Shown here: positions 11,871-24,670 of the stretch, in pieces
Position numbering within the stretch: the stretch's first letter is position 1
Layout: the number at the start of each line of letters is the position of its first letter
Source: Crambe crambe
Lineage: Eukaryota; Porifera; Demospongiae; Poecilosclerida; Crambeidae
Reading direction: 5' to 3'
DNA: 64,000 nucleotides
NCBI GenBank assembly: GCA_963924555.1
Contig: OZ004587.1
Span: 1,240,001 to 1,304,000, forward strand
Notes under the pieces: generated by a model
What the model saw: the letters and a program-made list of their open reading frames with translations, nothing else
The model's database searches: none
Told to the model about the DNA's origin: nothing
Made by a program: the position numbers and the translations under genes

Positions 11871-12720
11871 TATGCCACCCAAATATAATTCTACGCTCAC
11901 TTTACATCACATCAAAACATGTAATCAATTTTTTTTGGTTGTTGTTTCTTTTTTTCTTTTTTTTTCTCTATTTTTTTTAAATTTTTTTATTTATTAATTT
12001 TTTTAATCCTCCTGGTTGCCAGGTCAGTCCTGGTCAACCTTCAGCCTGCTCTAATTCTCATCTTCTTTTTTGTTGCAACTTGCAAACGTCATCTTAATAG
12101 CAATAATGATATTCATAACCATGCAGCTTAACGCTTGGCAAGTTTTTGGTCTAGTAGCTGACTAAGCAAGAACCACTCTGCTATGCAAACCCTTTCCCTC
12201 CTTGAGTTTCTGGCTACGGTGTGGCCTGGGGAGAATGGGCATGGCATGTGAGATATTGTGGGCATGCAACTCTGCTGCACTGTATTGATAACATCACTGA
12301 AAGGTCAGGACAGGGTTGTATTCACCACTCCGGTTGGTCTGGTTTTCACCAGACCATTTTTATCATCCAATTTTATCCCACCTACAAAACACTATACATC
12401 TTAATAATTTACACTAGTTACTAATCAAAAAAGTGGGCAAAAATTTCCACACACAAGTACACCAGACAACTGCCTGTGGGATCTGTCTCTTCCTTATAGT
12501 GTTGCAACGGAGAGTTTTTATACTCGAGAGAGTCCTCATTGAGGGTCCACTGTACACCAGTTTAATACTCAGTGAGTTAAGAGTATAAATGATGTCGGAT
12601 GACAAATAATATAATTGTGATTTGTTGGAAGGTTGGTATCCATAGGCATATGCATGTGCGTTATCTAGATAACAACTGTAGCTATAATTATAGGAACATT
12701 TCTGTGTGCATTTTTGTATC
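11871..12720. other. Intergenic; part duplicates the flank of the transposon
   Basis: A T-rich tract runs 11930-12010. From about 12215 the text 'GTGTGGCCTGGGGAGAATGG' and 'CTCTGCTGCACT', and later 'AGGGTCCACTGTAC' and 'GTCGGATGA', match 31947-32115, between the transposon and the convertase. No gene is seen. Confidence 0.55.
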
Positions 12721-12724
12721 ACCC

Positions 12725-12816
12725 TGATGAAGGCTAGAATATTCTGGTTGAAATGTCGGTGGTTTATTTCATAAAGCCAATTTTTATGAGAACTAATTCT
12801 ATTGAATTTATTAGTT
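12725..12816. mobile_element. Foldback MITE copy (one-sided)
   Basis: Contains GAAATGTCGGTGGTTTATTT and ends with TATGAGAACTAATTCTATTG. This is the right half of the element seen complete at 45332-45437 and 21328-21409. The left inverted end is missing here. Confidence 0.65.
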
Positions 12817-12987
12817 GTTCAGAAAAAAAATTAATTATCTCATAACAAAAAAGTATTATTATATAACATGAATTCTGTTAGCATGAAGTGTCTAAAAATT
12901 TACAACAAATTGCGTGACCAAATGAAAGTGTTGAGCGAGGGAAAGCACAAATGAGCACAAAACAATAGTGGAGGGAAGTGTCATTAG

Positions 12988-15900
12988 CTATTTAGTGAGT
13001 GGAGTTAGGTATTTCACCACCTCACTATGACCCTTCTCTAGGGCCAAATGGAGTGGTGTCTCGTTAGACTTGTTCTTGATAGTTAGGGGGCAATGGATAT
13101 GTTCAATAAGATGCTTGACAATTGCGAGTTGACCAAATAAAGCTGCAACATGGAGAGGAGTGTTTCCTTTGACATCTTGAAACATAAAACTGCGATCTTC
13201 ATTTTGGGTGAGGTATTGGACAATTGAAAGGTATCCTTTTATAGCTGCCATGTGAAGAGGTGTGACATTATTGTCATCCAGACTCTTGGGGTCACAGCCA
13301 TGCTTCTTAATAAGGATCTTCACGAGGTGGAGGTGACCCTCTTGAGAAGCATTATGGAGTGGTTGTCTTCCTAATTGACCGGGAACATTAGGACTACAAT
13401 GCATGACGTTTATTAGATAGTCGACTACATCACTTTATCCTTTACTGGCTGCATTGTGAAGTGGCGTGTTGTTATTATTGTCCGAACTGAGTGGATCACA
13501 CTTTCTCTCTTCACATAAATACTTCACAGTAGATAAGTGTCCGTTCTTTGCAGCAAGATGTAGGGGAGTGGTTTGATCTATATCTCTACTGGCAGGATCA
13601 CAACCACACTTTATTATTAAGAACTTGACAATGGATAAGTGACCCTCCTGGGCAGCCTGGAAGAGAGGTGCTCTACCTTGCACACCACCAGGAAGATTGG
13701 GATCACATCGGCATTCTTCGATGAGATACTTGACAATATTGATGTGCCCCTTCAGAGCTGCCACGTGAGTGGGGGTAGTCTTATGTGAGGTGGAGTCTGA
13801 AAATATGTCCCGAATGGACTTGTACCGTAGTATCTTCTTCATCAAATATTTCACAATTTCTAAATTTCCACCACCACAGGCTCTATGTAGAGATGAGTAG
13901 CCTTTTTCATCCAGATGGAGTGGATCCATTTGATGATTGTCCACTAAAATTAATACTCGACTGTCGAGAAATCCCCTGCTTCAGCTGCTCTGTGGAGAGG
14001 AGTAGTTCCATGCCAACCCGAAGATGCAGGGTTGCATTGAACATGATTGATTAGATATTTGAGCACCCCCAGTCTGCCATAGTCAGCTGCAACATGTAGT
14101 ACCGTATCACCTTTCCTATTCTTGGTTAAGGGATTGAGCCCCTTCGTGATGAGATGCTTGATTTCTTCTAGGTTCCCTTTTTTGGCTGCATGGTGTAGTT
14201 CTTCATTGTGCTCTGTTGTGGTTTGTGCTGAGTCTATTATATCCAGTCGTGGGTCGTCCAAGTCTCTCCTGATGTTATCCTGTGATATCCAATAGTAATT
14301 ATGTTCAGATCAAGTCTAGAACCAAAATGGATACACACACTGTCATTTGCTCCTTACCTTGGACTCATTAGAGATATCAGTCTCCAGTCCTGAGATACTT
14401 CCACCATATGTTGAACGAGTGGCCACACTTATTGCAGTCATGTCACTGATCGTACCAAATGCAGCATCATCACCAGTCTTCACTTGAAGGGTAACCATTG
14501 GTTTCTCCAGAGAGAGGGTAAGGGAGGGAGGATCTGGCCAGAGAGAGAGAGAGAAAACTTTATTTTCAACAGCTAGACATGGCAACTTCAAGAATTTCTA
14601 ATGTATTATCCTTTCTTTCTTTTCGCTGTGAAGCTGCCAACCCCTGATGGAAGTAAAATCCTGGACAGTTCACTAAATTCCCTAGTCTATGTAGCTGTAG
14701 GTTATCAAATGGATAAGAATAATTACGGTTGCTGTAGACTCAATACCAGTCACATGAAATAAGCAGCTTTGGAGTTATTTAGCTATTAGCTATAACCAAA
14801 ACTTTTTTTGGTGAATGTATACAATTTCAATAATAATAAGTTAGTATTATTCATAGCTGCCAACCATCCAGGATTGTCCAGGGATTTGGTTTTTGTCAGG
14901 AATTTCGCTCATTACAATTATATAGAGCCAGAGCTTATGGCCATAGCTACAATCTAGGGGATCGGAGGAATGCCCTCTGATTCAATCTCCATGGCATAAT
15001 CTAGGCAATGCCATGAGGTTTGTTCTCTAGTTGAAAAGTTATGCTGATCTATACTATGCTCCATCAAGCATGTCAGGAAAAAGCATGCACCTATTTTTCC
15101 AGCATAATTCTTGCTCAGAAGCACCTGGCTATTAATTTTATTTGCTGAACAGAGATGCATCATCATTAGAGAGATCTATAGAAAACCTTTAGCTACATGC
15201 ACTATTATTCTCAGTTATGATGGGGGCACCCCCTGAAACCAAGGTGCCCAGGTAAGTAAAGTTGTGTGATGGACATAGCTAGCTACATAGTTACCTGTCT
15301 GACCAGTCTCACAATACTTCTTCTCAATAGCCTTTGATAAAGAAGAGAATTTGATGAGTGGTGCCTTGAGAGCTGTGGCAAGGTTTTTCCATATACATGC
15401 AGAGCCTTGGCCCATCAACCAATCCAGAAGGACTTGATTGAAACACTCGGCTGGGTCATTGTTGAACTTGGTCCTAATGGCTTCAAGGGTGAAAGGGTCT
15501 AGTTCCAACTCCACTCCTAGGTGGTACCACTTAGTGTAGGCAGCCCAGATAAAGTTCCTCACTGCCTTCAGATCTTTAGCAACCAACAGAGCTACAATAG
15601 GAAAAGATCAGTTGCAATTCCTTCGATTATAATAGCCAGCAGTTATGAAGCTACACTTCATTTATGCCTGGTTAACTTACTTGTTGAGCTTGTGTTTGAC
15701 CCAGTTGGACAGTTGGAACCTGATGATCGTGCACCTATGAAAAATAGACACCATACAAGGGAAAGGACGATATTAATCATTATCAGTATGGTGGACCACA
15801 TGTAACTGCTATTATTGTTCTCAGTTACAGAGTTACAGGTAATGGGCACCCCCTGAAACCAAGCCAACCAGGTAAGAGAAGCTTGTAGTGCATCCTATCT

Positions 15901-16686
15901 GAGCTAGTTACCTGTTTGACTAGTCTCACAATACTTTCTCTCAATAGCCTCAGATAAAGAAGAGAATTTGATGAGTGGTGCCTTGAGACCTGTGGCAAGG
16001 TTTTTCCATGTACATGCAGAGCCTTGACCCATCAACCAATCCAATAGGACTTGATTGAAGCACTCGGCTGGGTCATTATTGAACTTGGTCCTAATGGCTT
16101 CAAGGTCTGAAGGATCTAATTCCAACTCCACTCCTAGGTGGTAGCTACCACTTAGTGTAGGCAGCCCAGATAAAGTTTCTTATTGCCTTCAGGTCCTTAG
16201 CAACCAACAGAGCTATAATTATACAACAGAAAAGATCACTCACTAAAGTATATAAACATTAATAATACAACTATAGTTACATAGCCAGTAGTCGTCAGTG
16301 GAGGAAATTGGAAGGCCCCAAGGGTGTAATGTAGATATTTTTAAGGCACCATAATGAAGTATGCTGATCATCAGATTCTGATGGGTATTAGCTAGCTGGC
16401 ATTCTCTGACTCATTACTGGCTGAGTAGCTGTTTATCAGAGCTGTATAGCACGTGCAGTATAGCTTCTATTAAAAAATTCCTTTTTAATCTATACGAAAT
16501 AAGCTATCTTTATAAAAAACAAGAAGCAGGACAGGGATAGCTACAATAATATTATAGATATCCTGTAGTTTAAAGTTTTATTTATTCTTGATGATAGTTG
16601 TGTGCATGCAATTATTCATGAATCCATTTTCATAATTTATTAGCTAGTTATAGTTATAGTAGCTTACTTTCTTGAGCAGGATTCAT
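12988..16686 (-). pseudogene. Death-Death-ankyrin paralogue, disabled
   Basis: Minus-strand exons: 16686-16668 (MNPAQE), 16212-15912 (Death-like 1), 15734-15681 (Ser/Thr linker), 15591-15295 (Death-like 2), 14533-14358, then the ankyrin exon from 14279. Splice sites and phases agree. Three lesions are visible. Death exon 1 carries a 4-nt insertion (301 vs 297 nt) near 16138-16145, creating a TAG. The ankyrin exon has a ~5-nt insertion near 13948 giving TAA and a frameshift. A CAG codon equivalent to the intact copy is TAA at about 13437. The ankyrin text is otherwise very close to 1231-2820 (e.g. DPRLDIIDSAQTTTEHNEEL). There is no metallopeptidase module. Possibly still transcribed, but not able to make the full protein. 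Confidence 0.82.
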
Positions 16687-16689
16687 CTT

Positions 16690-17168
16690 GATGTCAGTAC
16701 TGACAGAGTTTTAAGAGGGAGGGGAGAACTATGTATTTGTGCAAAGGACAGGTTGAGGGTGGTCACCAGGTGAGCTTGGTGTTGGAGTGGGGGAAGAAAG
16801 AACACTGACAAAGAGAAAGTGTCTGGATGGGAAGGATTATGGGAAGGATTAGGCTCTTTTAATCACAATTACGTAATATCTTAGAGCTAAAGAGAGTGTC
16901 TGAAAGTTGGCTGACTTTTAAGTCAGACTATAGCTATAGGGTCGGCTAAAGTCAGACATGGTACGAGCCCCTCCCCCTCCCCATTAGAAGTTAGAACGTA
17001 TATAATTCGGGCGGTATACCCACTATATAGCCTATAGGTTGATCTAGTGCTACGTACACAGTTAACAGATAGCTATGGCACACTTCTCCAACTACAACGA
17101 AAATCTTGGGTGTGGCTAGGATAAACAACCTCAGGCGCATGTGCGGTTAATCTCGCAGCCCACATTAT
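16690..17168. promoter_or_regulatory. Upstream region of the Death/ankyrin pseudogene
   Basis: No ORF. It is the best copy of the block also seen at 9765-10283 and 10480-10740, so it is probably the family promoter. It ends at the left target-site repeat of the large transposon. Confidence 0.45.
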
Positions 17169-17176
17169 GTATATCC
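17169..17176. repeat. Left target-site duplication GTATATCC
   Basis: The same eight bases occur at 31924-31931, immediately outside the opposite inverted end. The flanks joined across them read like the unoccupied paralogous site near 10700-10735. Confidence 0.75.
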
Positions 17177-17440
17177 ATCTATTAAATATAGCGAAAACAG
17201 TAGAAGGACCCTGTAGAAGGACCGGCTAGAAATGACGTCATAGTGAGGTTCAAGATATTTCGCGAGATCAAAAAATCATTACAGTACTAACATATTCTAT
17301 TATACTAGCTGTTTAGCTGTGTAGCTATGCTGCAAGAAGTGATGAAACAAAGAGGACTGAAGAAGGACCAAGAAGGATGAGTGAAGGACTGGATAAAATG
17401 AGTGAAATGATAAATTCTATTTTAAGTACCAGACAAGACG
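17177..17440 (+). repeat. Left unique terminal inverted repeat
   Basis: An almost base-for-base inverse of 31640-31923. It contains AGAAGGACC repeats, TGACGTCA and a TTTCGCGAGATC motif, which are candidate transposase-binding sequences. Only a few substitutions were noticed between the two ends. Confidence 0.85.
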
Positions 17441-20400
17441 GACTACTGTAAATTTGGGGAAATCACACTATACTAGCACTGAAGCACTCTCTGTACTGCA
17501 TGTAATTAGAATTGACACTCTGTGAAGGTTAGAATCATATTGAGAAGAACCAAACGAAAAAAGAAAAGGATGGGGCTCTATTGCGGGCACCAGAGTGCTC
17601 TAATTAGAGAGATCACACTATACCAGCACTAAGACACTCTTGAGAGTCTTTGTACTGCATGTAATTAGAGTTGATGCTCTGTGATAGAATCAAATTAGAA
17701 TCACAGAGAAGAAAAAGAGAAGGACCGGGCTCTATTGCGGGCACCAGACTGCTCTAATTAGAGAGATCACACTATACCAGCACTAAGACACTCTTGAGAG
17801 TCTCTGTACTGCATGTAATTAGAGTTGACACCCTGTGATGGAATCAAATTAGAATCACAGAGAAGGACCGGATGAAAAAGAGAAGGACCGGGTTCTATTG
17901 CGGACACCAGACTGCTCTAATTAAAGAAACCACACTATACCAGCACTAAGACACTCTTGAGAGTCTCTGTACTGCATGTAATTAGAGTTGATGCTCTGTG
18001 ACAGAATCAAATTAGAATCACAGAGAAGGACCGGATGAAAAAGAGAAGGACCGGGCTCTATTGCGGGCACCAGACTGTTCTAATTAGAGAGATCACACTA
18101 TACCAGCACTAAGACACTCTTGAGAGTCTCTGTACTGCATGTAATTAGAGTTGACATCCTGTGATGGAATCAAATTAGAATCACAGAGAAGGACCGGATG
18201 AAAAGGAGAAGGACCGGGCTCTATTGCGGGCACCAGACTGCTCTAATTAAAGAAACCACACTATACCAGCACTAAGACACTCTTGAGAGTCTCTGTACTG
18301 CATGTAATCAGAGTTGATGCTCTGTGACAGAATCAAATTAGAATCTCAGAGAAGGACCGGATGAAAAAGAGAAGGACCGGGCTCTATTGCAGGCACCAGA
18401 CTGTTCTAATTAGAGAGATCACACTATACCAGCACTAAGACACTCTTGAGAGTCTCTGTACTGCATGTAATTAGAGTTGACATCCTGTGATGGAATCGAA
18501 TTAGAATCACAGAGAAGGACCGGATGAAAAAGAGAAGGACCGGGCTCTATTGCGGGCACCAGACTGCTCTAATTAAAGAGAACACACTATACCAGCACTA
18601 AGACACTCTTGAGAGTCTCTGTACTGCATGTAATTAGAGTTGACATCCTGTGACGGAATCAAATTAGGATCACAGAGAAGGACCGGGCTCTATTGCGGGC
18701 ACCAGACTGCTCTAATTAGAGAGACCACACTATACCAGCACTAAGACACTCTTGAGAGTCTCTGTACTGCATGTAATTAGAGTTGATGCTCTGTGATAGA
18801 ATCAAATTAGAATCACAGAGAAGGACCGGATGAAAAAGAGAAGGACCGGGTTCTATTGCGGGCACCAGACTGCTCTAATTAAAGAAACCACACTATACCA
18901 GCACTAAGACACTCTTGAGAGTCTCTGTACTGCATGTAATTAGGTGACAGAATCAAATTAGAATCACAGAGAAGGACCGGATGAAAAAGAGAAGGACCGG
19001 GCTCTATTGCGGGCACCAGACTGCTCTAATTAGAGAGATCACACTATACCAGCACTAAGACACTCTTGAGAGTCTCTGTACTGCATGTAATTAGAGTTGA
19101 CACCCTGTGATGGAATCAAATTAGAATCACAGAGAAGGACCGGGTTCTATTTCGGGCACCAGACTGCTCTAATTAAAGAAACCACACTATACCAGCACTA
19201 AGACACTCTTGAGAGTCTCTGTACTGCATGTAATTAGAGTTGACACCCTGTGACGGAATCAAATTAGGATCACAGAGAAGGACCGGATAAAAGGAGAAGG
19301 ACTGGGCTCTATTGTGGGCACCAGACTGCTCTAATTAAAGAAACCACACTATACCAGCACTAAGACACTCTTGAGAGTCTCTGTACTGCATGTAATTAGA
19401 GTTGACACCCTGTGACGGAATCAAATTAGGATCACAGAGAAGGACTGGATAAAAGGAGAAGGACCGGATAAAAAGAGAAGGACCGGGCTCTATTGCGGGC
19501 ACCAGACTGCTCTAATTAGAGAGATCACACTATACCAGCACTAAGACACTCTTGAGAGTCTCTGTACTGCATGTAATTAGAGTTGACACCCTGTGATGGA
19601 ATCACATTAGGATCACAGAGAAGGACCGGATAAAAGGAGAAGGACCGGATAAAAAGAGAAGGACCAGGCTCTATTGCGGGCACCAGACTGCTCTAATTAG
19701 AGAGATCACACTATACCAGCACTAAGACACTCTTGAGAGTCTCTGTACTGCATGTAATTAGAGTTGACACCCTGTGATGGAATCACATTAGGATCACAGA
19801 GAAGGACCGGATAAAAGGAGAAGGACCGGATAAAAAGAGAAGGACCAGGCTCTATTGCGGGCACCAGACTGCTCTAATTAGAGAGATCACACTATACCAG
19901 CACTAAGACACTCTTGAGAGTCTCTGTACTGCATGTAATTAGAGTTGACACCCTGTGATTGAATCAAATTAGAATCACAGAGAAGGACCGGATGAAAAAG
20001 AGAAGGACCGGGTTCTATTTCGGGCACCAGACTGCTCTAATTAAAGAAACCACACTATACCAGCACTAAGACACTCTTGAGAGTCTCTGTACTGCATGTA
20101 ATTAGAGTTGATGCTCTGTGACAGAATCAAATTAGAATCACAGAGAAGGACCGGATAAAAGGAGAAGGACCGGGCTCTATTGCGGGCACCAGACTGCTTT
20201 AATTAGAGAGACCGCACTATACCAGCACTAAGACACTCTTGAGAATCTCTGTACTGCATGTAATTAGAGTTGACACCCTGTGATGGAATCACATTAGGAT
20301 CACAGAGAAGGACCGGATGAAAAAGAGATGGACCAGGCTCTATTGCTCTAATTTGAGAGACCATACTATACCGAGACACTCTTGAGAGTCTCTGTACTGC

Positions 20401-20485
20401 ATTAGAGTTGACACCCTATGACAGAATCAAATTAGAAGGACAGGATGAAAAAGAGAAGGACCGGGGGCTCTATTGAAGGCACCAG
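17440..20485 (+). repeat. Left sub-terminal array, ~18 units of ~163 bp
   Basis: Each unit has CACACTATACCAGCACTAAG, ACACTCTTGAGAGTCTCTG, TACTGCATGTAATTAGAG, then GAATCAAATTAGAATCACAG, then GAGAAGGACCGG-type blocks, then GCGGGCACCAGACTGCTC. Units differ in the number of GGACCGGAT(G/A)AAAA sub-repeats, giving 140-190 bp. Units contain small palindromes (AGACTCTC..GAGAGTCT and CTCTAATTA..TAATTAGAG). Confidence 0.92.
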
Positions 20486-20879
20486 TAATGGTAACAACAG
20501 ATTAAATGAAGTAGCGTGTACCTATTATCATTATCATCATTATTATATAATTCATGCACATTTCTGTTAATTTTATAATGAAGTTGTAAGAGCTATTGAA
20601 TAATGATTGCTGGTCATGTGTGATGCCCTTCCTAGTTTTTCCCCCTAAACAAAAATAAATAAATAATAAATTAATTAATAAATAGATAAATAAATAAATC
20701 ATGGTATGTAGGTTCTTCCATAGATTCACCTTATTAGATTGTAGCATTCAAGCAGACACAGCCCCCTGATTTGTGCTGGGTCTACATTCTTTTTTGCAGA
20801 CTTAAATGTTTTGATAATATCATCACTGGATACCTAAAATGGATCAAAATAATATTGAAATGGAGATTAAGTGGCATAA
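20486..20879. other. Spacer between left array and OTU-ULP1 gene
   Basis: Holds a (TAAA)n-like tract at about 20653-20698 and the 3' flank of the minus-strand gene. No exon was recognised. Confidence 0.5.
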
Positions 20880-23800
20880 TTATACTTCAGCCAAAATTTG
20901 AATGTTGTGCAGTACATGAACACCACAATTGTAACCATCCTCTTGTTCAGCCACCTGCAAACATTATTACTACATATTTTGAAATAGTGCTGATACAATA
21001 CTGTCCACTTACCTTGATGTATACAGGGTTTAAACATATATCTACCCCTAATAAAATTGTGAAGAATTTCCCTACATCTTCTATGGTTTGCTGTGCAAAC
21101 ACCTTAGTGCTATCCCCTCCCGAGTCAAATATATAAGCTCTATAAAGCAGAAAAAGTGACAACTATGTCTTGTAAACAGTCTCTTACGTTTTGCTTGCAG
21201 GAACAACAGCAATTACAATCCAGTGCCAAATATCTGCTGACTCTGAACCATGTCCTATCCTGCTTATAATGTATTAAATAACAATATTATTGTTCAAACT
21301 CTGCTTATTCTCAGCTAACATGATAAAAATTCAATAGAATTAGTTCTCATAAAATTAGCTTATGAAACAAACCACCAAGCTAATTTTATGAGAACTAATT
21401 CTATTGAATATTATTGTTGCAAGGAATAAAATACCTTGGCTTGCAAGGAAAAACTATTATATTAAAACCATTCCAAATGTCTTTAGCTGGCTTTCCAATT
21501 GTTGCTTTAAGTGTCGATGAGAAAGCATCACTCAACTTGTCATGATGCAAGGAAAGACCCCTTTTAATGGATTCATATACACAAGCACTGACAATAGAGG
21601 TTTTGTCATTGCATATAGCTACTTTTGGAAGGACATGACTGCATATAGAAAAAATATAGCTCCTTATTATACCACTATAAACTAATTTTCTTACAGACAT
21701 ACCGTATAAAAAAATCTATAATATTATTTGAAATGCCATTATGAGGATACAGAGACCTCACATCAGAAAAGGAGAGCTGAAATGATGTCCTGTCACTCAA
21801 TACTCCACCCTTAACGAAAACTTTCCTCTGTCACCCCACAACATGCACAGTGATACCAACTGCTACACTTGCTACACTGGATCCAGTCTACATCACTGTC
21901 CCCATGGAGGTGCTTCACCATGCACTGGTGAGCTCCTTTGAAGACACACACCTCCCTAATGCTGTCAGCGATGTCTGTGCGATTATTGGGCATTCCACTA
22001 GCAATCACAAGATGTTCTCGTTCTGATAATACCACCATCATTATTAATTATTACCTGTAGCTACATAATGTACCTTCCGGCAGTAGAGGAACAATGTGGT
22101 TCAACTCCTTGCTTCCTCTAGTCATCCGTACCCACATGATATGGATAACAGATGCAGAGGCTTCACTCAAGCAACAGGGAAATAGAGTAAGCTGAGAGAG
22201 ACTTAGTTCTTCATCATCATCATCTTCACTGTGCTGTTGTATAGCAACTCCCACAGCACCAGCTAGAAACTGAATTTGTAACATTCCTAAAAATAAAATG
22301 GATGACTTTAGTGAAGTGCAAGTCATTGCTAATTATAGTTACCAGAATATGATCCAGATATCGTTGTGCTGCAAATCTCTTTCTCTAAGATGTATCGAAC
22401 CATTTCCAGGACAGTAGCATCCACTGGCTTATCTTCAAAAATCTTGTCACTGCTAGCCACAGCAGACACAAATGCTTGTGCTTCAGATATATCACTGAGT
22501 TGTGAGGCATACTGGGAATGCAACTGTACATAATACTCAAAAGAAATCAATAATCAATGATAATACCATTTTACAATAGTGATCAAAGTGATCAACTGCA
22601 TTACAAACACTTGCAAGCCGTAGAAGATGAGAATGTCTTTGCGAGCCAAATACCAGCAGGCTGACAGAATTATACAAGCAATCACCATCACCACGCGACT
22701 TCCCAATTACGAACTTTTGAGGGACTTTGGATCCCAACTGATTCTGACGTCTGCAAGGTAAACAAAAACAAAAATATTCCTTAATCTAGCATTTTAGCTA
22801 GCTACCTCTTATCAAGTAAAAAGGATGGAATATCTGATGCTATCTTCAAATCCACTGATTGAAGGACAACAGTCTTTTTTATCGTTTCTGCTGCCCTCTT
22901 AAGAAGTGGCCAGGAATGGGCACACTCTTCTAATAACAAAAGAGCTCTTCTTGGTTTCTGCATAGATGTCCAGCTATTAGCTAGTGTAATAATCACCAGT
23001 ACTTACTTACCACAGAACCATCAGCGGCTGCATATACGTGTACTAACTCTGGCACATTCACATCTTCACTCTGTTATAATTACTATCATCCAATTCTCAT
23101 GAAGTATAATCATCATAAACCTACTTTCTTGTCACTGCTGTGTGGCTACACAGACAATAGATAAATAATATTGTAAAAATGAATTGACTTAGTACTCACT
23201 TCTTCATTCTCAATCGTGGAAGCTTTGGGGGGTGACTACAGTATAATAGTATACTATAATTACATGCAAGAGCGAATGCATTTGTCTGATTACCATTTCA
23301 TGTCCTGATTTGCTGCTGTCATCATTTTCATCCCGTTTACTGCCAAAATCCATTTCACTGTCACTATCATCTTTGCTGTGAAAAATCACATTCATCAAAA
23401 GTGATTGCTTTAATACTCCTTACATTTCATAGTGATTTGGACATTTATCTAAAAATGCTTGCAGGATACATCTCATCTCTTTGGCAGTATACTTCGTGTT
23501 GTTTTCTAATAATTATTATAGCAACAATGATAATTTTAATTTTGAGCATGTTGTACATGTATACTTTTGGGATGGTTTGGGCTCTTAAATGTTAAGTCCT
23601 TCGGAAACCATTCAGCCCTGTTATTTGGATTTGAGTAGAAGTTGTATTTTCCTATAATTGTATATACAATAGTAATGTCATCCATCATTTTGTCTCCAGA
23701 TTGCAAGTCTACCCTCCGGATTCATTATCCTGGGTAAGATTTTATACAGGAGATCTGCCACATAGTGTTTTGAATCTCTTGAAGGGAGCATTAAGACACT

Positions 23801-24670
23801 ATCCTTTCTCTCCAGTTTTCCATGGTAATCTTCGTCACAATCTAAAAAAAATTATAAGCATGAAGTTACGACTGTCCGACTTTGTCAGTGAATTGCAGGT
23901 TGGTTGCCCAATGTAGGATGCATGTGTAAACTTGCAATAAAGGCAAGTTTTTATTGCAGTCAATTTGCACTTTACATTTGGACAACCCACTTGTAATTCG
24001 TGGCGGTTCAGATACCACTTCACACACCTCAGCTTTGACATGGGCAATGAAATATGGCCAAGTTGGTTAACTAACTTACCAAAATTAATGGCTGCACTTC
24101 GAAATTTTTCCTGAACTTCTTTATCATTTACAAATGATTTCATGTGTGTTGGAACTAAAACGTGTAATAATGAACAGTGTTGCAGAGTAGCATTAAACTA
24201 ACCTTTCCAAACAACCTGATGACGACCCTTAGAAACTTCCCAATAGAGGATAGCAAAGCTAGGGGGGTTGGGTTTAGTGGCTCTTATCCATCCATCAGCC
24301 TAACATAGGTATAGTAGGTTCAGTAATTATACAGTACTACATGACACATTACCTTTTTCATTAACTGCTTCCATTTTTTATTATTAATTGCAGATAGATT
24401 CTATAAATACACACAATTTCTAAGAATTCCTTCTGGATGAAGTCCCAGTAAGAGAAGCGGCTCCTTCAAAACAGTCTCATAGTTAGCTATGAACTCACTT
24501 TTTTCCTTTCTGGATTATTTTTTTCAAGCTTAATGATCTATGATTGTATTGTGGCTAAGGTAGTAGCTAAAAGTGTAAAAATGATTCATTTTAAAAGCTA
24601 GTCATACCTTAGGAGAAGGAGGTTTGGGAACAAAGTTTTGCATAGGAATCTCTGGGGATCCCGGATCCAT
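20880..24670 (-). CDS. OTU - PHD-like - ULP1 (C48) protein of the KDZ transposon
   Basis: Minus exons: 24670-24608, 24537-24499, 24400-24353, 24299-24203, 24154-24080, 23841-23713, 23370-23294, 23235-23200, 23145-23125, 23070-23011, 22957-22806, 22750-22567, 22523-22343, 22286-22074, 22022-21703, 21638-21435, 21259-21188, 21139-21013, 20954-20880; about 724 aa. The OTU fold has catalytic Cys in GDGDCLYNS and His in LNHIVPL. A PHD-like finger follows (WIQCSKCSSWYHCACCGV). The C-terminus is a ULP1/SUMO-type peptidase: LYPHNGISNNIIDFFI, WNGFNIIVFP, His in WHW, Asp in IFDSGG, then Q..GYNCG with the nucleophile Cys. Phases agree at all junctions except inside 22022-21703. There, after EESFR, the frame must move by one base to reach the ULP1 part, so a frameshift or missed micro-intron is present. 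Such proteases may act on SUMO or ubiquitin at the transposition site; that is inference. Confidence 0.8.
21328..21409. mobile_element. Foldback MITE nested in the ULP1 intron
   Basis: Begins AATTCAATAGAATTAGTTCT and ends with its reverse complement, enclosing a short loop with GAAACAAACCACC. It lies between two ULP1 exons (21435 and 21259), so it inserted into the transposon. Same family as 45332-45437 and 12725-12816. Confidence 0.8.
23890..24002. mobile_element. ~55 bp-arm foldback element in the OTU gene intron
   Basis: AATTGCAGGTTGGTTGCCCA on one side pairs imperfectly with the ACAAGTGGGTTGTCCAAATG side. The loop sits around CTTGCAATAAAGGCAAG. It fills most of the intron 24079-23842. 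Confidence 0.65.

Noticed and set aside
13435..14261. Two or three separate small ankyrin genes
   Set aside because: They are pieces of one exon split by a ~5-nt insertion and a nonsense change, as shown by alignment to 1231-2820.
17186..17196. ATTTAAT palindrome as the target-site duplication
   Set aside because: The two sides are reverse complements rather than direct repeats. GTATATCC is an exact direct repeat and fits the empty-site paralogue.
17440..20485. CRISPR-like array
   Set aside because: Units are ~163 bp with no unique spacers and the same array occurs inverted at 28541-31630. These are sub-terminal repeats of a transposon in a eukaryotic genome.
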